Part shown: positions 54,502-64,000 of the stretch, one piece after another | How the letters are laid out: every line of letters begins with the position of its first letter | Position numbering within the stretch: the first letter of the stretch is position 1 | NCBI RefSeq assembly: GCF_032854445.1 | Contig: NC_088304.1 | Span: 14,705,704-14,769,703, forward strand | DNA: 64,000 nucleotides | Source of the DNA: Liolophura sinensis | Taxonomy: Eukaryota > Mollusca > Polyplacophora > Chitonida > Chitonidae | Direction: 5' to 3' | The notes under the pieces: model-generated | What the model was told of the DNA's origin: nothing | The model's database searches: none | The model's input: the letters and a program-made list of their open reading frames with translations, nothing else | Position numbers and translations under genes: made by a program

Positions 54502-55660
54502 TCCGAACTGACTGTGCCGGACTCGCCATCGAGCTCGTCGCCGTATGGCAGGCACGATCTTAGTAGTGAGGTGGTTCTGCGCCGCGACGATCTTTTTCGT
54601 CGCAAATCTGTTAGAGGGCTGCTAGAATACCTTGATGACATGGCTAGTAAGGTGTCTGCTCGCCTGGCAAATATCTACTACAGCCCTCGTGGGTACTGGA
54701 AGGGCCACGCGGCCATCCAGAAACTTGCCACTGCGGCTTAAGTCTCCGAAGATGTGGTCCGGGCCTGGCTGAAAAAGCAGGCTATCTGGCAGATATACCT
54801 GCCTCGTCTCCGAAAAATACCCAGGCATATGTTCGATGTTTCCACGCCAAATGACATCCACCAAGCTGATTTTCAATTTCTACCACATGATCGGCGAGGC
54901 CGGAAGCTGTATAAGTACGCGCTGACAGTTGTTGATGTCGCTTCTCGCTACAAGGAGGCGGAACCTCTGGCTACTAAAGATTCCAAAGAAGTCGCTGATG
55001 CTCTCTCTCGCATTTACAAGAGGGGACCCCTTCGATGTCCGAGAGCTTCTCCAAGTTGACCCCGGGCGCGAGTTTATGGGTGCGGTGAGCCAACTGCTGG
55101 CCAAACACGATGTCACAGTCCGCCGAGGCCGCGTGGATATCCACCGAGGCCAAGGCATAGTGGAGCGTTTCAACCGTACTCTGGCTGAGCGGCTCTTTGG
55201 ACATCAGTACGCCCAGGAGATGCGCCTCCCTCCCGAACACCGGTCTACTGAATGGGTGGCTCGGCTGCCCTCTGTTGTGGCCGCTCTGAAAAACGAGACA
55301 ACGAGACTGATCGGTAAAAAGCCGAAAGACGCCATCAAGGCAAAGGGGGTGCCCCATAAGCCTTCCTCGATGGTTCCAGGTCGTCCGGTAGGTCTTAATG
55401 AGCGGAAGATCCCCGAGGGTGTTGGCGTTCGTTATCTCTATCAGCCTGGAGAGCTGGAGGGCGGCCGCCGTCGCGCGACTGATCCTGTGTGGCCTCTAGA
55501 GATATATCGGTTTGGGCGCTCTGTCACAAAGCCTAATGAACCCGTGCTGTACTATCTAGACGATACGTCGGATGGCCCGCGACGGGGATTCGTTCGTGAG
55601 GAGTTGCTTATAGTGCCTCCCGATACTCAGCTTCCCCCGGATGGGGTTCTACGGCGCTAA
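54502..55660 (+). pseudogene. Polinton integrase (retroviral-type DDE), stop and frameshift
   Basis: The frame opens after the preceding stop; the first ATG is at codon 42 of the open frame, so the original start is probably mutated (a CTG-ACT-GTG stretch at 54508-54516). The N-terminal part contains YYSPRGYWKGHAAIQKLA, then TAA at 54739-54741, then the same frame resumes VVRAWLKKQAIWQIYLP. Catalytic core: first Asp in HQADFQFLP with YALTVVDVASRY behind it. A frame change near 55040 precedes the second Asp (QVDPGREF) and the Glu (QGIVERFNRTL), with 34 residues between them. The C-terminal part (PVLYYLDDTSDGPRRGFVRE) resembles a chromo-like or SH3-like tail. Broken in two places, so not active. 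Confidence 0.88.
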
Positions 55661-55687
55661 TAGTTCCTGGATGTCCATTCCAGCCCA

Positions 55688-58600
55688 TCATCCTGTGGAT
55701 GCCGCATCTCTATGACTGTAACCCAAGGTGTGGACACCATCTTCGGCGATCCAGCGCTTACTATCGAAGGGGGACAGTGAGACCTTATTCAGGTGCTGCC
55801 CATAGATATGGTGCCGCTCTGGTCGCAGCACGTCCATACCGTGTCGGAAGATCTTCTTCTCGAAGAGGGCCTCTTTGTACTGTTTATGGCGGATGCACTT
55901 TTCCACAACTCCCTTTTTCACGCCCTTGGCCTTCTTAATGTTGGCTCCGCCTGCCTCCAGAATAGAGTACATCTTGGGGTGCAGACCAATGTATTTGGCG
56001 ATCGGCTGCCCCGCGCACTTGTCCTTCATTTTCCCCAAGACCTTCATATTTGCTACGCTGTACAGGGGGTGGTCTTGTGGGTAATCTGAGGTGTCGTATA
56101 GGTTTGCATTCTCAGCCATATCCCTATAAACATCCTCAGTCTGAATCTCGAGTAGCAGACTATCCGTGTCGGTGTAGAGGAACTGGCAGCGCTCTCCGTA
56201 CTGGGCCTTCATGTGGTTGTAGTAGAAGTCGTACATCAGGTGCTTGGGGAGATCTAGAATGCTCATGCCCACGTAGATAGGTCGGTTTAGGACTAGACAG
56301 GTCTTGTGCATCTGAATCGCTTCGAGGTCATCATCAAATATGTTTGCCCGTGCGAAGCTCGGGCTGGCTGTCAAGCGTCGGAGCTTGTCGTCTTCTCCAG
56401 AGCGTACCAGCTTGACGTCCACACGCTTCCGGAGGTTCTCCATGGTTTTTCCGAAGACCGAGTTGTTCATTAGCTTGTACAGGTCCTTCTCGAATTTACT
56501 CGCGGCCGTTTTTCGGAGCTCGGTGTTCATCATGATATAGGGTTCCATCCAAGGGCTCTGGGCGAATCTCAGGGCCCGGTGAACCTTTGTCAGACGCATT
56601 CCCAGAGATAGATACAGCTGTAGGTTCCGGTAGTGCAGGACGTACCGTTCCTTGTTGCGGAGGTTGGGGACCAGCTTTTCGACCTCGGTAGGCGCTTTCT
56701 TGCCTAGAAGGCTGTGCTGAAGGTCAGACATCCACTCCTTCTGGACCACCAGACGCTCCGGGGTTAATGGGTAGCTGTTATGTGCGTTATGTAGGTCGGC
56801 CGGATACTCTAGGTTGGCCTCGAGGATGTAACCCTCAGGACTGTCGTGGGGGTTGGTAGCAATCGTTTCACCGAGACGCTGCGCGTCACCTACCCACTGG
56901 AAGCCGCCCGTTGGAAGAAACTGACTCATAGCCCAGCCATATAGATTATTGGCGTCCAGGTATTGGATGTAGCTGTTTGGGCTTTCGGGGTTGTATCCCT
57001 CCACCTGTGGATTATTGGCTTTGGCGTATTGCTTACTTACCATGGAGATACCTCCTCGCAACCCCTTCTCAATGAAGAGATGTTGGTCGTAGTCGGTCAA
57101 CAGCTCCAGCTCTACCCCGGTCTTCTTGAACAGTGCATCCCACGAGAGACCAGGGCTCGTAAAGTAGTGAGCAGGGTCCAATCCATACTGCCGTAAACAA
57201 GTCTTCCGGAATACATCAGCCAATACGAGCACGTCTGTGCGGCAGTAAAGGTCTGTGTAGTCCCCCAGATTGGTGCAGTCAAATGCCTTCCATACCTGTT
57301 GAGCGTGGATGTAGTCCTCATCGCTAATGCCTCCGACTTTGAGCTTACTGTAGAAAGCCTCTTTGGATGGGAGGCTGGACTCGTCGAAGCGCTCCCAGGA
57401 ATCCTTATTCTCATAGGGGTAGACACCCTTGCGCATGAGTAGCTTTCGTTTTTCTTCGGCGGGCTCATACCGAGCTGTGATGTGGAAAGCCTCAGGTTTG
57501 TTGGCCTCAACCAGATTGTCAAGGGAAGTCGGTAAGAATTGAACGCTGTCGATGAAGCGGAGCTGCCCCAGCGAGAAGGAGATGTACTATTCCGTATTGT
57601 TAGGAATGCAGGAGATGCGGCCCTCCACCTTAATTATGGCTTGCATCAGGAGGTGCCCGTCGTAGCCCCGTAGGTTGTGGAAGACTACTGGTATGGCCGT
57701 CTTGGGACCCAGCCGCAACTTTAGGTTGCATGCGTTATGGGCCGCGCCTCTGTACTTGCCGGTGATATGGCAGTGATCGCGCACAGAATCGGCGCCTAGG
57801 GGCTTCTCACACACGTGGCAGGTTGCGGCGTTATTGTGGGCCTGTCAATCTTGGGGAGTCATATTCATGGCTATAGGGTTGGCTAGAACATTTTTGATTT
57901 CCCGCTCCTCCTGTTGGAGAGCTCTGAGGAAGTATTCCGTCGCGTTAGGGCCTCTGTATTCCACGGGGCGTTTTGTGTGACCGTCGCAACGCACCACAAC
58001 ATAGCAGTAACTGCAGGCCTCGTGGTGCTGACTCTTTTGAACCTTTCTGGTCAGAGCCTCGAAGTCGGCATATATGATGAACGGAGCCGGTAGCTGTTTG
58101 TGGTGGTTCTGAAAGGTGAACTTGTTTTCCCCCTCCTGTGGCATTTCCACCCTCACCGCCGTCTGGCCAATCCCTCGGCATTCCGGCTTATGCGCCTCGA
58201 GCAGGTCCTCCCTTGTGTAGCCGTGTAGGCAGCGCTCGCGGAAGTGTTTGCGATTTGGCGCCTTACTTTCTTGAAACATTAGACGGTTGAGATCTTTTAT
58301 CTACGTATAATGGAATTTACCTGCCTTCCCAATCAGTAGCAGATTTATTCGGGGCGTGTCGCCGGGTTGCTTGCTGAGACGATGCACGACCACACCCTCG
58401 TCCAACCCGAACACGTTGATGGCGAGGTCGTTCTTTTCCTTCACTTTAGGGATCTGAGAGATTGGCGTGGGGGCGTCGATCCCTCCAAAGTCAAGACCAT
58501 CATTGGTGGGATACTTTGTTGGTCTCTGAGGGTCCCGGGCGGCTGGAAATAAGGCAGATCGGAGTGCCCATCGGAGGCAGTCGTCGTCTTTGTTCTTCAC

Positions 58601-59293
58601 ATTGATGACTGCTTTCTTGTTACTCACAGCTGCAGGTAGGGGGGTGTAGGATCCGCCTCTCAGTGACTGATACCTTGCAATGTCAAGCCAGAGTGTTTGC
58701 ACGCTATTGACAACCCACACTGACCCTCGCTGTGTCCATTTTTCCAGCACCTCCTGGATTGTGGGGAAGGCCTTATCTAGAGCCCCGTCAATGTCACCAG
58801 CCTCTAAGAGGGCCTCCTGTTTTCTGTGGAGTACTGGGCTGGTATACTCTTCACTGCCATCGGCGTTGTCCTTTCGCATCTGAACCCTGAGGCCTAGTTG
58901 GAACTTAACCCCGTTGAGTGCCAGGATCTCTTCTTCTAGCTTCTGGCGAAAAATGGCTCGAACTTCTTCTAAGAAGGCTACTGGGTCCGTCCAAACGCCT
59001 TCGGGTACGTTCATCTGCCAGGCCCGGAGGTGACTCCTTATAGCCCGGCCGGTGTTATTGAATTCTAGTTTCTTTTCACCCAGTATTCCGCCTAGCAATT
59101 CATCCAACTCCTCGTTACTGAGCGGGTTCTTGACGTCTTGCTTCAACTCCTCGTTACTGAGCGGGTTCTTGACGTCTTGCTTCAACTCCTCGTTACTTCG
59201 GGAGTTCACAGCTGATTTATGCCTGTCGAGGATCCCCTGCAATTCTTCCAAGGCATTCAGCACCACAAGAAAGAGAAAGAAAGACAGACAGTA
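55688..59293 (-). pseudogene. Polinton protein-primed DNA polymerase B, three in-frame stops
   Basis: One reading frame of about 1190 codons, without any frameshift, interrupted by TAG (58301-58303), TGA (57845-57847) and TAG (57587-57589). Numbering from the first codon shown at 59266 (a GTG; no ATG start is visible): DDDCLRWALRSALF near 225 with HYT near 320; exonuclease motif I YADFEAL at 399; an HNH/endonuclease VII-like zinc segment with CHVC and DHCHITGKYRG at about 481-514; exonuclease II HNLRGYD at 530; exonuclease III YCRTD at 674; polymerase A DANNLYGW at 771; polymerase B KLMNNSVFGKT at 931; polymerase C YTDTDS at 1031. All polymerase and exonuclease residues are intact. It converges on the integrase with 27 bases between stops. 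In living elements it copies the transposon from terminal proteins. Confidence 0.9.
59109..59195. repeat. 39-bp tandem duplication inside PolB
   Basis: The unit 'ctcctcgttactgagcgggt' plus 'tcttgacgtcttgcttcaa' is present twice, and a third start follows. In protein terms NEELKQDVKNPLS is repeated in frame. Being in frame it may predate the stop codons. Confidence 0.85.
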
Positions 59294-59429
59294 TCAACAT
59301 GATAAGCATTATATTGCAATAAACCATTTTCCAAGTTCTGTTCAAAAATTCAAAGCCATATGGATATTACACTTGCTGTAAGGCCGAGTAAAGAAGGCAT
59401 GGGGTAAATCTGAAAAATTACACAAATGC

Positions 59430-60395
59430 AAGTAAAGGGACTCCCTTAAAAAGGTGTACCTAATGTCCCATCATGTCATAAGACAGATCGTTAGTAGCGT
59501 GTGTGAGCACCCATTACATCAATTAAAGGCAAAATACGTCTCCTCATGGAAGTCGTCAGCCGCCGGATGACGTCATCAGGAATTCTGTCCCACTCCTCAA
59601 ATAAAGCCTGTTCGAGCTGTTGCCTGTTTTGTGGGGGAGGGACGCGTTGTTTCAGACGTCGATCAAGATGATCCCACAGATGCTCTAAGGGATTCATGTC
59701 TGGCGATCGTGCTGGCCAAGGCAGTACGTTGACATCAACGGTGTCCAGATAATTTAGTACAATTATGAGGTCGTGCATTGTCCTGCTGCAAAAGGATACC
59801 CCTTTGCTGTTGATGCACGAATGGCACCACAACAGGTTCCAGTATTTCATCTCGGTATCTTTGGCCAGTCAGATTTCCCTGGATGATGATCTCGTTCTCA
59901 CCTGTCCACAAATTCCGCCCCATATAGCACCCCACCAGCACCAAAAGGGTGGACATTCTGAATGCAGTTTTGTGCCAATCGCTCTCCCCTGCGTCGATAC
60001 ACACGAATTCGACCATCATTTCTGAAGAGGTTATATCGGCTTTCATCAGTGAACAGCACCCTTTTTTAGGCTCTGATAACACTCACGCGCAGTCGTCGTA
60101 AGACTGCCTCTGCTGATGGGGTGTCCCAGTGCCGTTTCCGCCGTTGACGTCGCCGTCATAAACCGGTTACGCAGGTGGATTGTGCGAATGTACCGGTATT
60201 CGCCAGGCATTGTAACACTTGGCCTGCCCGATCTTGGACGATCTTGTGTCCTGCCTGTTAGGCGGTAACGACCTAACAGTCTGCTGATGGTGGCTTGACT
60301 GCAATTGAATGTTCTGGCAATGTGGTGTTGGCTGGCCCCCATGTCGGCCATGCCAGTGGCTCTATCACGTTCTGCTTGTGTGAGTCGGCATCTCT
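59430..60395 (-). pseudogene. Tc1-like transposase, frameshifted
   Basis: Three frames together keep the domain order. 60351-60046 has the helix-turn-helix part (HHIARTFNCSQATISRLLGR) and the GRP linker (RPRSGRPSVT). The first catalytic Asp (LFTDESRYNLF) is visible in a second frame near 60050. The third frame has the second Asp (LLQQDNARPH, near 59780) and the Glu (SPDMNPLEHLWDHL, near 59690), ending VMGAHTRY at 59491. At least two frameshifts. All three acidic residues remain. A left end 'aaaggtgtacctaatgtccc' near 59450 looks like a terminal repeat of this class; no matching right end was seen. Different subfamily from the 43.2-43.8 kb remnant. Confidence 0.85.
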
Positions 60396-60479
60396 TAGAT
60401 GTTTTTTATGGTATTGCACCCTTACCATGTGCTACATCGGTATTTATACGGCGGTGTTACGGTATTGAAAACAGCAACA

Positions 60480-61480
60480 GAAAACAGACTCAGTGACTCA
60501 ATATTACAATGTAAACAATGCTTTATATATAAAATGAGACGTACAGTTTTACAGACAGTTCAACAACAACAACATAAAAAACATACACATCAGTATTACC
60601 GGTCTTTAAAAGTTTCCAGTTCACCTTTGCATCCCAAGGAACGTATTCCAGGAGATCCAACGTAAAGACCATGGGATAAACACACAATTCACACAAGTCA
60701 CAAATTGACTTGAACGCTAACCTAGGTACTTCGCTAGGTTAGCGAACGCGAACACAGTACACAGGTTACACAGAACTGGAACAGTCAAGCCTTTGAATGA
60801 CGTCACACCCGCAGAGCACAACACAGGGTAAATACAGACATGGAGGTATAATCCACTTTAGAACAGTTTCCCGCAGAAACTCACAAACGAGCCGTTCAGA
60901 GACGTAGAGTAATGTCACCTTGTGGCAGAACGAACGTCCTTTACAAAACTGAAAACTTCAGTTTAGAGTCCTTGACGACCTTGTCGGTCAGGTGAGGTCA
61001 GTGTGTTAAACAAATTACACAGTCAACACTGTATAATCATAATAAAGATCCGAACACCAACAAACGTGACTTCCGCAGAAATTCACATAAACCAGACTTC
61101 AGTACTACTGTGGTACGCAAACGGTGCCGGCATAAAAATCTGTCCTCCCTAACGAAACTGGCATCACCAGCTCATATAAATATAATGGACTCGATACGAG
61201 AGCGTCGTACACTCTCCTGGCTCCCAGTGTATGCAGCCAAAATACCTCCTCTCTGCACAGAAAACACGGCTTATATACGTTCCAGGTGGATTCAACTATT
61301 TTTAAACACAGAGTTTAACAGCCAATGAACAGCCAGTGAAATAAACAAAGCATTGAACAACGTGCTTTTCACCAGGCCCGCGCTGTACATATATAACAGG
61401 GCCTGTTATGCTTTCACAAAGGTCCGCAGACTAACAGTACATGAAAACGTTAAATCGTCGTACATAACAGCGGTCATTAT
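60480..61480 (-). repeat. LTR-like region
   Basis: On the minus strand a segment begins TGTTATGTACGACG (about 61470), carries 'ggaacgtatataagccgtg' as a TATA-like promoter (about 61280) and runs on with T/G-rich untranslated-like sequence. A perfect 11-bp palindrome CGCTAACCTAG / CTAGGTTAGCG with an 8-base loop lies near 60716-60745. No retroelement coding region follows. It may be a solo LTR or a Pol II promoter of another element. Borders are uncertain. Confidence 0.3.
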
Positions 61481-61795
61481 CGAGAATTTTCAACAGGGCC
61501 CGAAACTATGTTTTTCAGATTTTTCATAATGTCTTACACCAATTTCATTCTCGTTAAAAAGTGACGTGTACACAGGGTGCTTATGTGCAAACGTATTCGC
61601 ACAACGTTCAAACTTATTCAACTTATTTTTCCATAGAAAAAACTGCATTTAAAAGTTATATGTTTCTTTTGTCCGGTAGTTAATATACTTAGGTACGCAT
61701 AATAATACGTCAGTGAATAAAAATTTAAAATGAGTGGGACCTACTTACCTAAGGTTAACAAAACTTTGATGAATGAAACGTAATTTTAATTACAG
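61481..61795. other. upstream of dynamin-like exon 1
   Basis: AT-rich, no recognised feature. 'tttttaattacag' just before 61796 could be a splice acceptor in a 5' untranslated region. Confidence 0.4.
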
Positions 61796-61802
61796 GTGAA
61801 AT

Positions 61803-61882
61803 ATGGCGACCAGTGGCCTTAAGTTTCATTCGGCTAATGAGGACTCGGCGACACCAGAAGAATCAGCCAAGTCGCAATCCAG
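61803..61882 (+). CDS. dynamin/Mx-like GTPase, first coding exon
   Basis: ATG at 61803 opens MATSGLKFHSANEDSATPEE and ends SAKSQS plus two bases before the donor AG|GTACAT, phase 2. The next exon at 63501 begins with the single base needed to complete the codon, so the phases match. The short, polar, disordered N-terminus before the GTPase domain is usual in Mx-like proteins. The continuing open frame past 61882 has no family character. Confidence 0.7.
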
Positions 61883-62003
61883 GTACATACACTGCTGCCT
61901 GGACACCTCTGTGTTGCTGGAGTCTGACCAGCAAGAGTTGTCTCCCTTCCTTCAGGCTCTTTCATTCAGCTTGTTTATCCGCCCTTCATCAATGGGTTAT
62001 GAT

Positions 62004-62268
62004 TTTATTTATTTATTTGTTTATTTATTTGATTGGTGTTTTACGCCGTACTCAAGAATATTTCACTTATACGACGGCGGCCAGCATTATGGTGGGTGGA
62101 AACCGGGCACAGCCCGGGGGAAACTCACGACCATCCGTAGGTTGCTGTCAGACCTTCCCACTTACGGCCGGAGAGGAAGCCAGCATGAGCTGGACTTGAA
62201 CTCACAGCGACCGCATTGGTGAGAGGCTCCTGGGTCATTACGCTGCGCTAGCGCGCTAACCGACTGAG
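62004..62268 (-). repeat. SINE family A, full-length copy
   Basis: Complete copy in intron 1 of the dynamin-like gene, antisense to it: 'gattttatttatttatttg' to 'gctaaccgactgagg'. It is close to the family consensus, so relatively young. Confidence 0.85.
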
Positions 62269-62279
62269 GGTTATGATTT

Positions 62280-62430
62280 TACACAGAAACTATACCATTT
62301 AGGCACACATTTAGATATACCATTTTTGCAACATAATTAGACTTATACCATTTAGGCACATGACTAGACTTATAGCATTTAGGCACATAATTAGACTTAT
62401 ACCATTCAGGCACATAATTAGACTTATCTT
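62280..62430. repeat. short tandem repeat, unit about 30 bp
   Basis: 'accatttaggcacataatta' with 'gacttat' recurs four to five times between 62290 and 62425 with small changes. Confidence 0.75.
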
Positions 62431-62873
62431 GCTTCATTTGGCCAAAAGACATCATTTCATTTCACTTCTGCTTTGAAACAAAACTTGGGATGAAACAATC
62501 TGTGAAAAAACATTCTATGCTTGGTCAAATATATAAGAATTACTTCTCGTTTGTTGCGCGCGTGTTAATATATTATCTCATTTACAGAGATCATATGTCT
62601 TTTACGGTATTTGTAATAAATGTCTCTACTGAAATTTGGATTGACTGATTGATGGTTGAACGTACGTATTTAGAGTTTATTCCAGTTTACTCCAGACATT
62701 CCAGTTTCCTTTACCCACAATATAAGCACGAGTGAAACATTCTTGAGGTCATTGCTAAACAACTATCAGTCAATCAATCGTCAAATGTCGGCTCTTCAGA
62801 TAACGTTAGGTCTAGTTGTGGCAGTTACCTACATCGCTGTAGTGGTTTCTTCAATATTTTGTTCACGAAATAC

Positions 62874-63084
<211 letters not shown>

Positions 63085-63500
63085 TGTGTTACGTAGGTAT
63101 GTCATGTGTTACGCACTGCCTGGGGCAAAATGCCAGACAAACTGTTAGATGCCAGACAAACTGTTAGACAGAGTGCTAGGTTAAATATGTTAATATAGGC
63201 AAAGTGACCGTAATATTGTCAATTGTGATGCTTTTTAAGGTAACGTAATGACAACATGATTTTTTACTTTTTAAGTCTAGTGATTTACAACCAGACGAAA
63301 TGTATATAAAAAAGATTTACAATAAGATGTAGAACTCATTATGCACAGAATTTATCTGACAAAATGCCACATAAAATCTTTGATCGAGTCTTGCATAAGA
63401 ACTGTGGAGACCAACATTAAACAAAAGTGCCATAAACTAAATGCATGTCTGGGCTGTAAGTATGACAATACCTCGGTTCATCTTTTACCTCCATTTTCAG

Positions 63501-63718
63501 CTGGGATACGATCGGACAAGGTTACGTAATCACATCTCTGAAAACCTCCTTTGACCAACACGCGCGCCCTCTACTTGACACCATTGACTTAATTCGCTCC
63601 CTTGGTTTAGAAGGACGGGGTTTCCAGCTTCCAAAGATCGTCGTTATAGGGGATCAGAGTGTGGGAAAATCATCCTGTTTGGAGGCTCTGTCCGGCATCC
63701 AATTACCCAGGGGAGATG
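63501..63718 (+). CDS. dynamin/Mx-like GTPase, exon with the G1 motif
   Basis: 218 bases from 'acctccattttcag' to donor 'gtaagagttg', entering at phase 2 and leaving at phase 1. Encodes WDTIGQGYVITSLKTSFDQH, ARPLLDTIDLIRSLGLE, the strand LPKIVVIGDQSVGKSSCLEA with the P-loop GDQSVGKSS, and ALSGIQLPRGDG, where LPRG is the dynamin-superfamily switch I lead-in. These large GTPases assemble on membranes or, for Mx proteins, on viral nucleoproteins. The arrangement QHARPLLDTID is closest to Mx-type members (family recognition, not searched). The gene continues beyond the right edge, so the stalk domains cannot be judged. Confidence 0.9.
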
Positions 63719-64000
63719 GTAAGAGTTGACACATTTAAGTGTTTTGTGACGGTGCAACGAGTTTGATACAACACCCTGATTTACAAGAGCAATAACACTT
63801 TTTTCAGCATGCTGAGTATGTGAAATCTTCCAAACCTTATACATACGTACAACATATATAACACAGTGAACAACAAAGCATTGTCCAGCAAAGTGAATAA
63901 GAAACCTTCTGGGATTTTTACATAACTGCAGTAGGCATCCCCTAGTGAACAACAAAGCATTGTCCAGCAAACTGAATAAGAAACCTTCTGGGATTTTTAC
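63719..64000. repeat. intron start with a 79-bp tandem duplication
   Basis: 'agtgaacaacaaagcattgt' begins at 63865 and again at 63944. The second unit runs off the window edge. Everything else is plain intron. Confidence 0.75.

Larger units (their letters stand above)
48935..59293. mobile_element. Polinton/Maverick DNA transposon, degraded
   Basis: A self-synthesising virus-like transposon of about 10.4 kb. It holds a double jelly-roll capsid gene, A32-type packaging ATPase, retroviral-type integrase, protein-primed family B DNA polymerase, and a set of small accessory genes usual in marine-invertebrate Polintons. Base composition is clearly more GC-rich than the flanks. I could not find the adenain-type protease or terminal repeats. 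The right end is followed by a broken Tc1-like element. Stops or frameshifts affect the capsid, integrase, polymerase and at least four accessory genes, so it is a fossil copy. At about 10 kb it is short against the usual 15-20 kb, which fits loss of ends. Confidence 0.92.

Noticed and set aside
57112-57522. 136-codon minus-strand frame overlapping PolB
   Set aside because: Out of frame with the polymerase motifs. The true frame runs straight through with a single TAG at 57587-57589, so no frameshift is needed.

Overview
The window is nuclear DNA from an invertebrate animal, most likely a mollusc or another lophotrochozoan. The support is: short exons with GT-AG introns, an AT-rich background, three families of tRNA-derived SINEs (the commonest ends in AAATAAATAAATA and has the build of mollusc SINEs), many small inverted-repeat elements, and a Polinton/Maverick element of the marine-invertebrate type. 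Species is not decided here.

Left part (1-19.7 kb): SINE pieces, an orphan signal-peptide exon (1980-2088), a TA-flanked miniature element nested in a SINE, and a large segmental duplication (about 4.24-10.75 kb and 11.08-15.70 kb). Each duplicate carries a small secreted-peptide ORF. Only the first carries a decayed hAT transposase. A 25-bp minisatellite with higher-order structure fills 16.0-17.6 kb.

Middle (19.7-40 kb): one complete alpha-carbonic anhydrase gene on the plus strand. All eight coding exons can be read with canonical splice sites and matching phases, giving 323 residues with an N-terminal signal peptide, all zinc ligands and a C-terminal hydrophobic tail that looks like a GPI signal. 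Its promoter and first exon are tandemly duplicated, offering two alternative signal-peptide exons. Introns hold SINEs, miniature elements, a 72-bp minisatellite between inverted arms, a (TA)n tract and a 47-51-bp minisatellite.

Right part (40-64 kb): a truncated Tc1-like transposase; the 3' exons of a kyphoscoliosis-peptidase (KY/hillarin-like) gene on the minus strand; duplicated tRNA-like repeats; a decayed Polinton (about 48.9-59.3 kb) with capsid, packaging ATPase, small accessory proteins, integrase and protein-primed DNA polymerase B; a broken second Tc1-like element; an LTR-like stretch; and the first two coding exons of a dynamin/Mx-like GTPase running off the right edge.

The Polinton genes form divergent blocks: three leftward genes at the left end, a rightward capsid-ATPase-accessory-integrase block, and a leftward PolB converging on integrase. 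Capsid, integrase, PolB and several accessory genes have stops or frameshifts, so the element is not functional as it stands, while the ATPase and three accessory ORFs are open. The best candidates for new biology are the duplicated promoter/first exon of the carbonic anhydrase, the duplicated fast-changing small secreted peptide, and the uneven decay of the Polinton.
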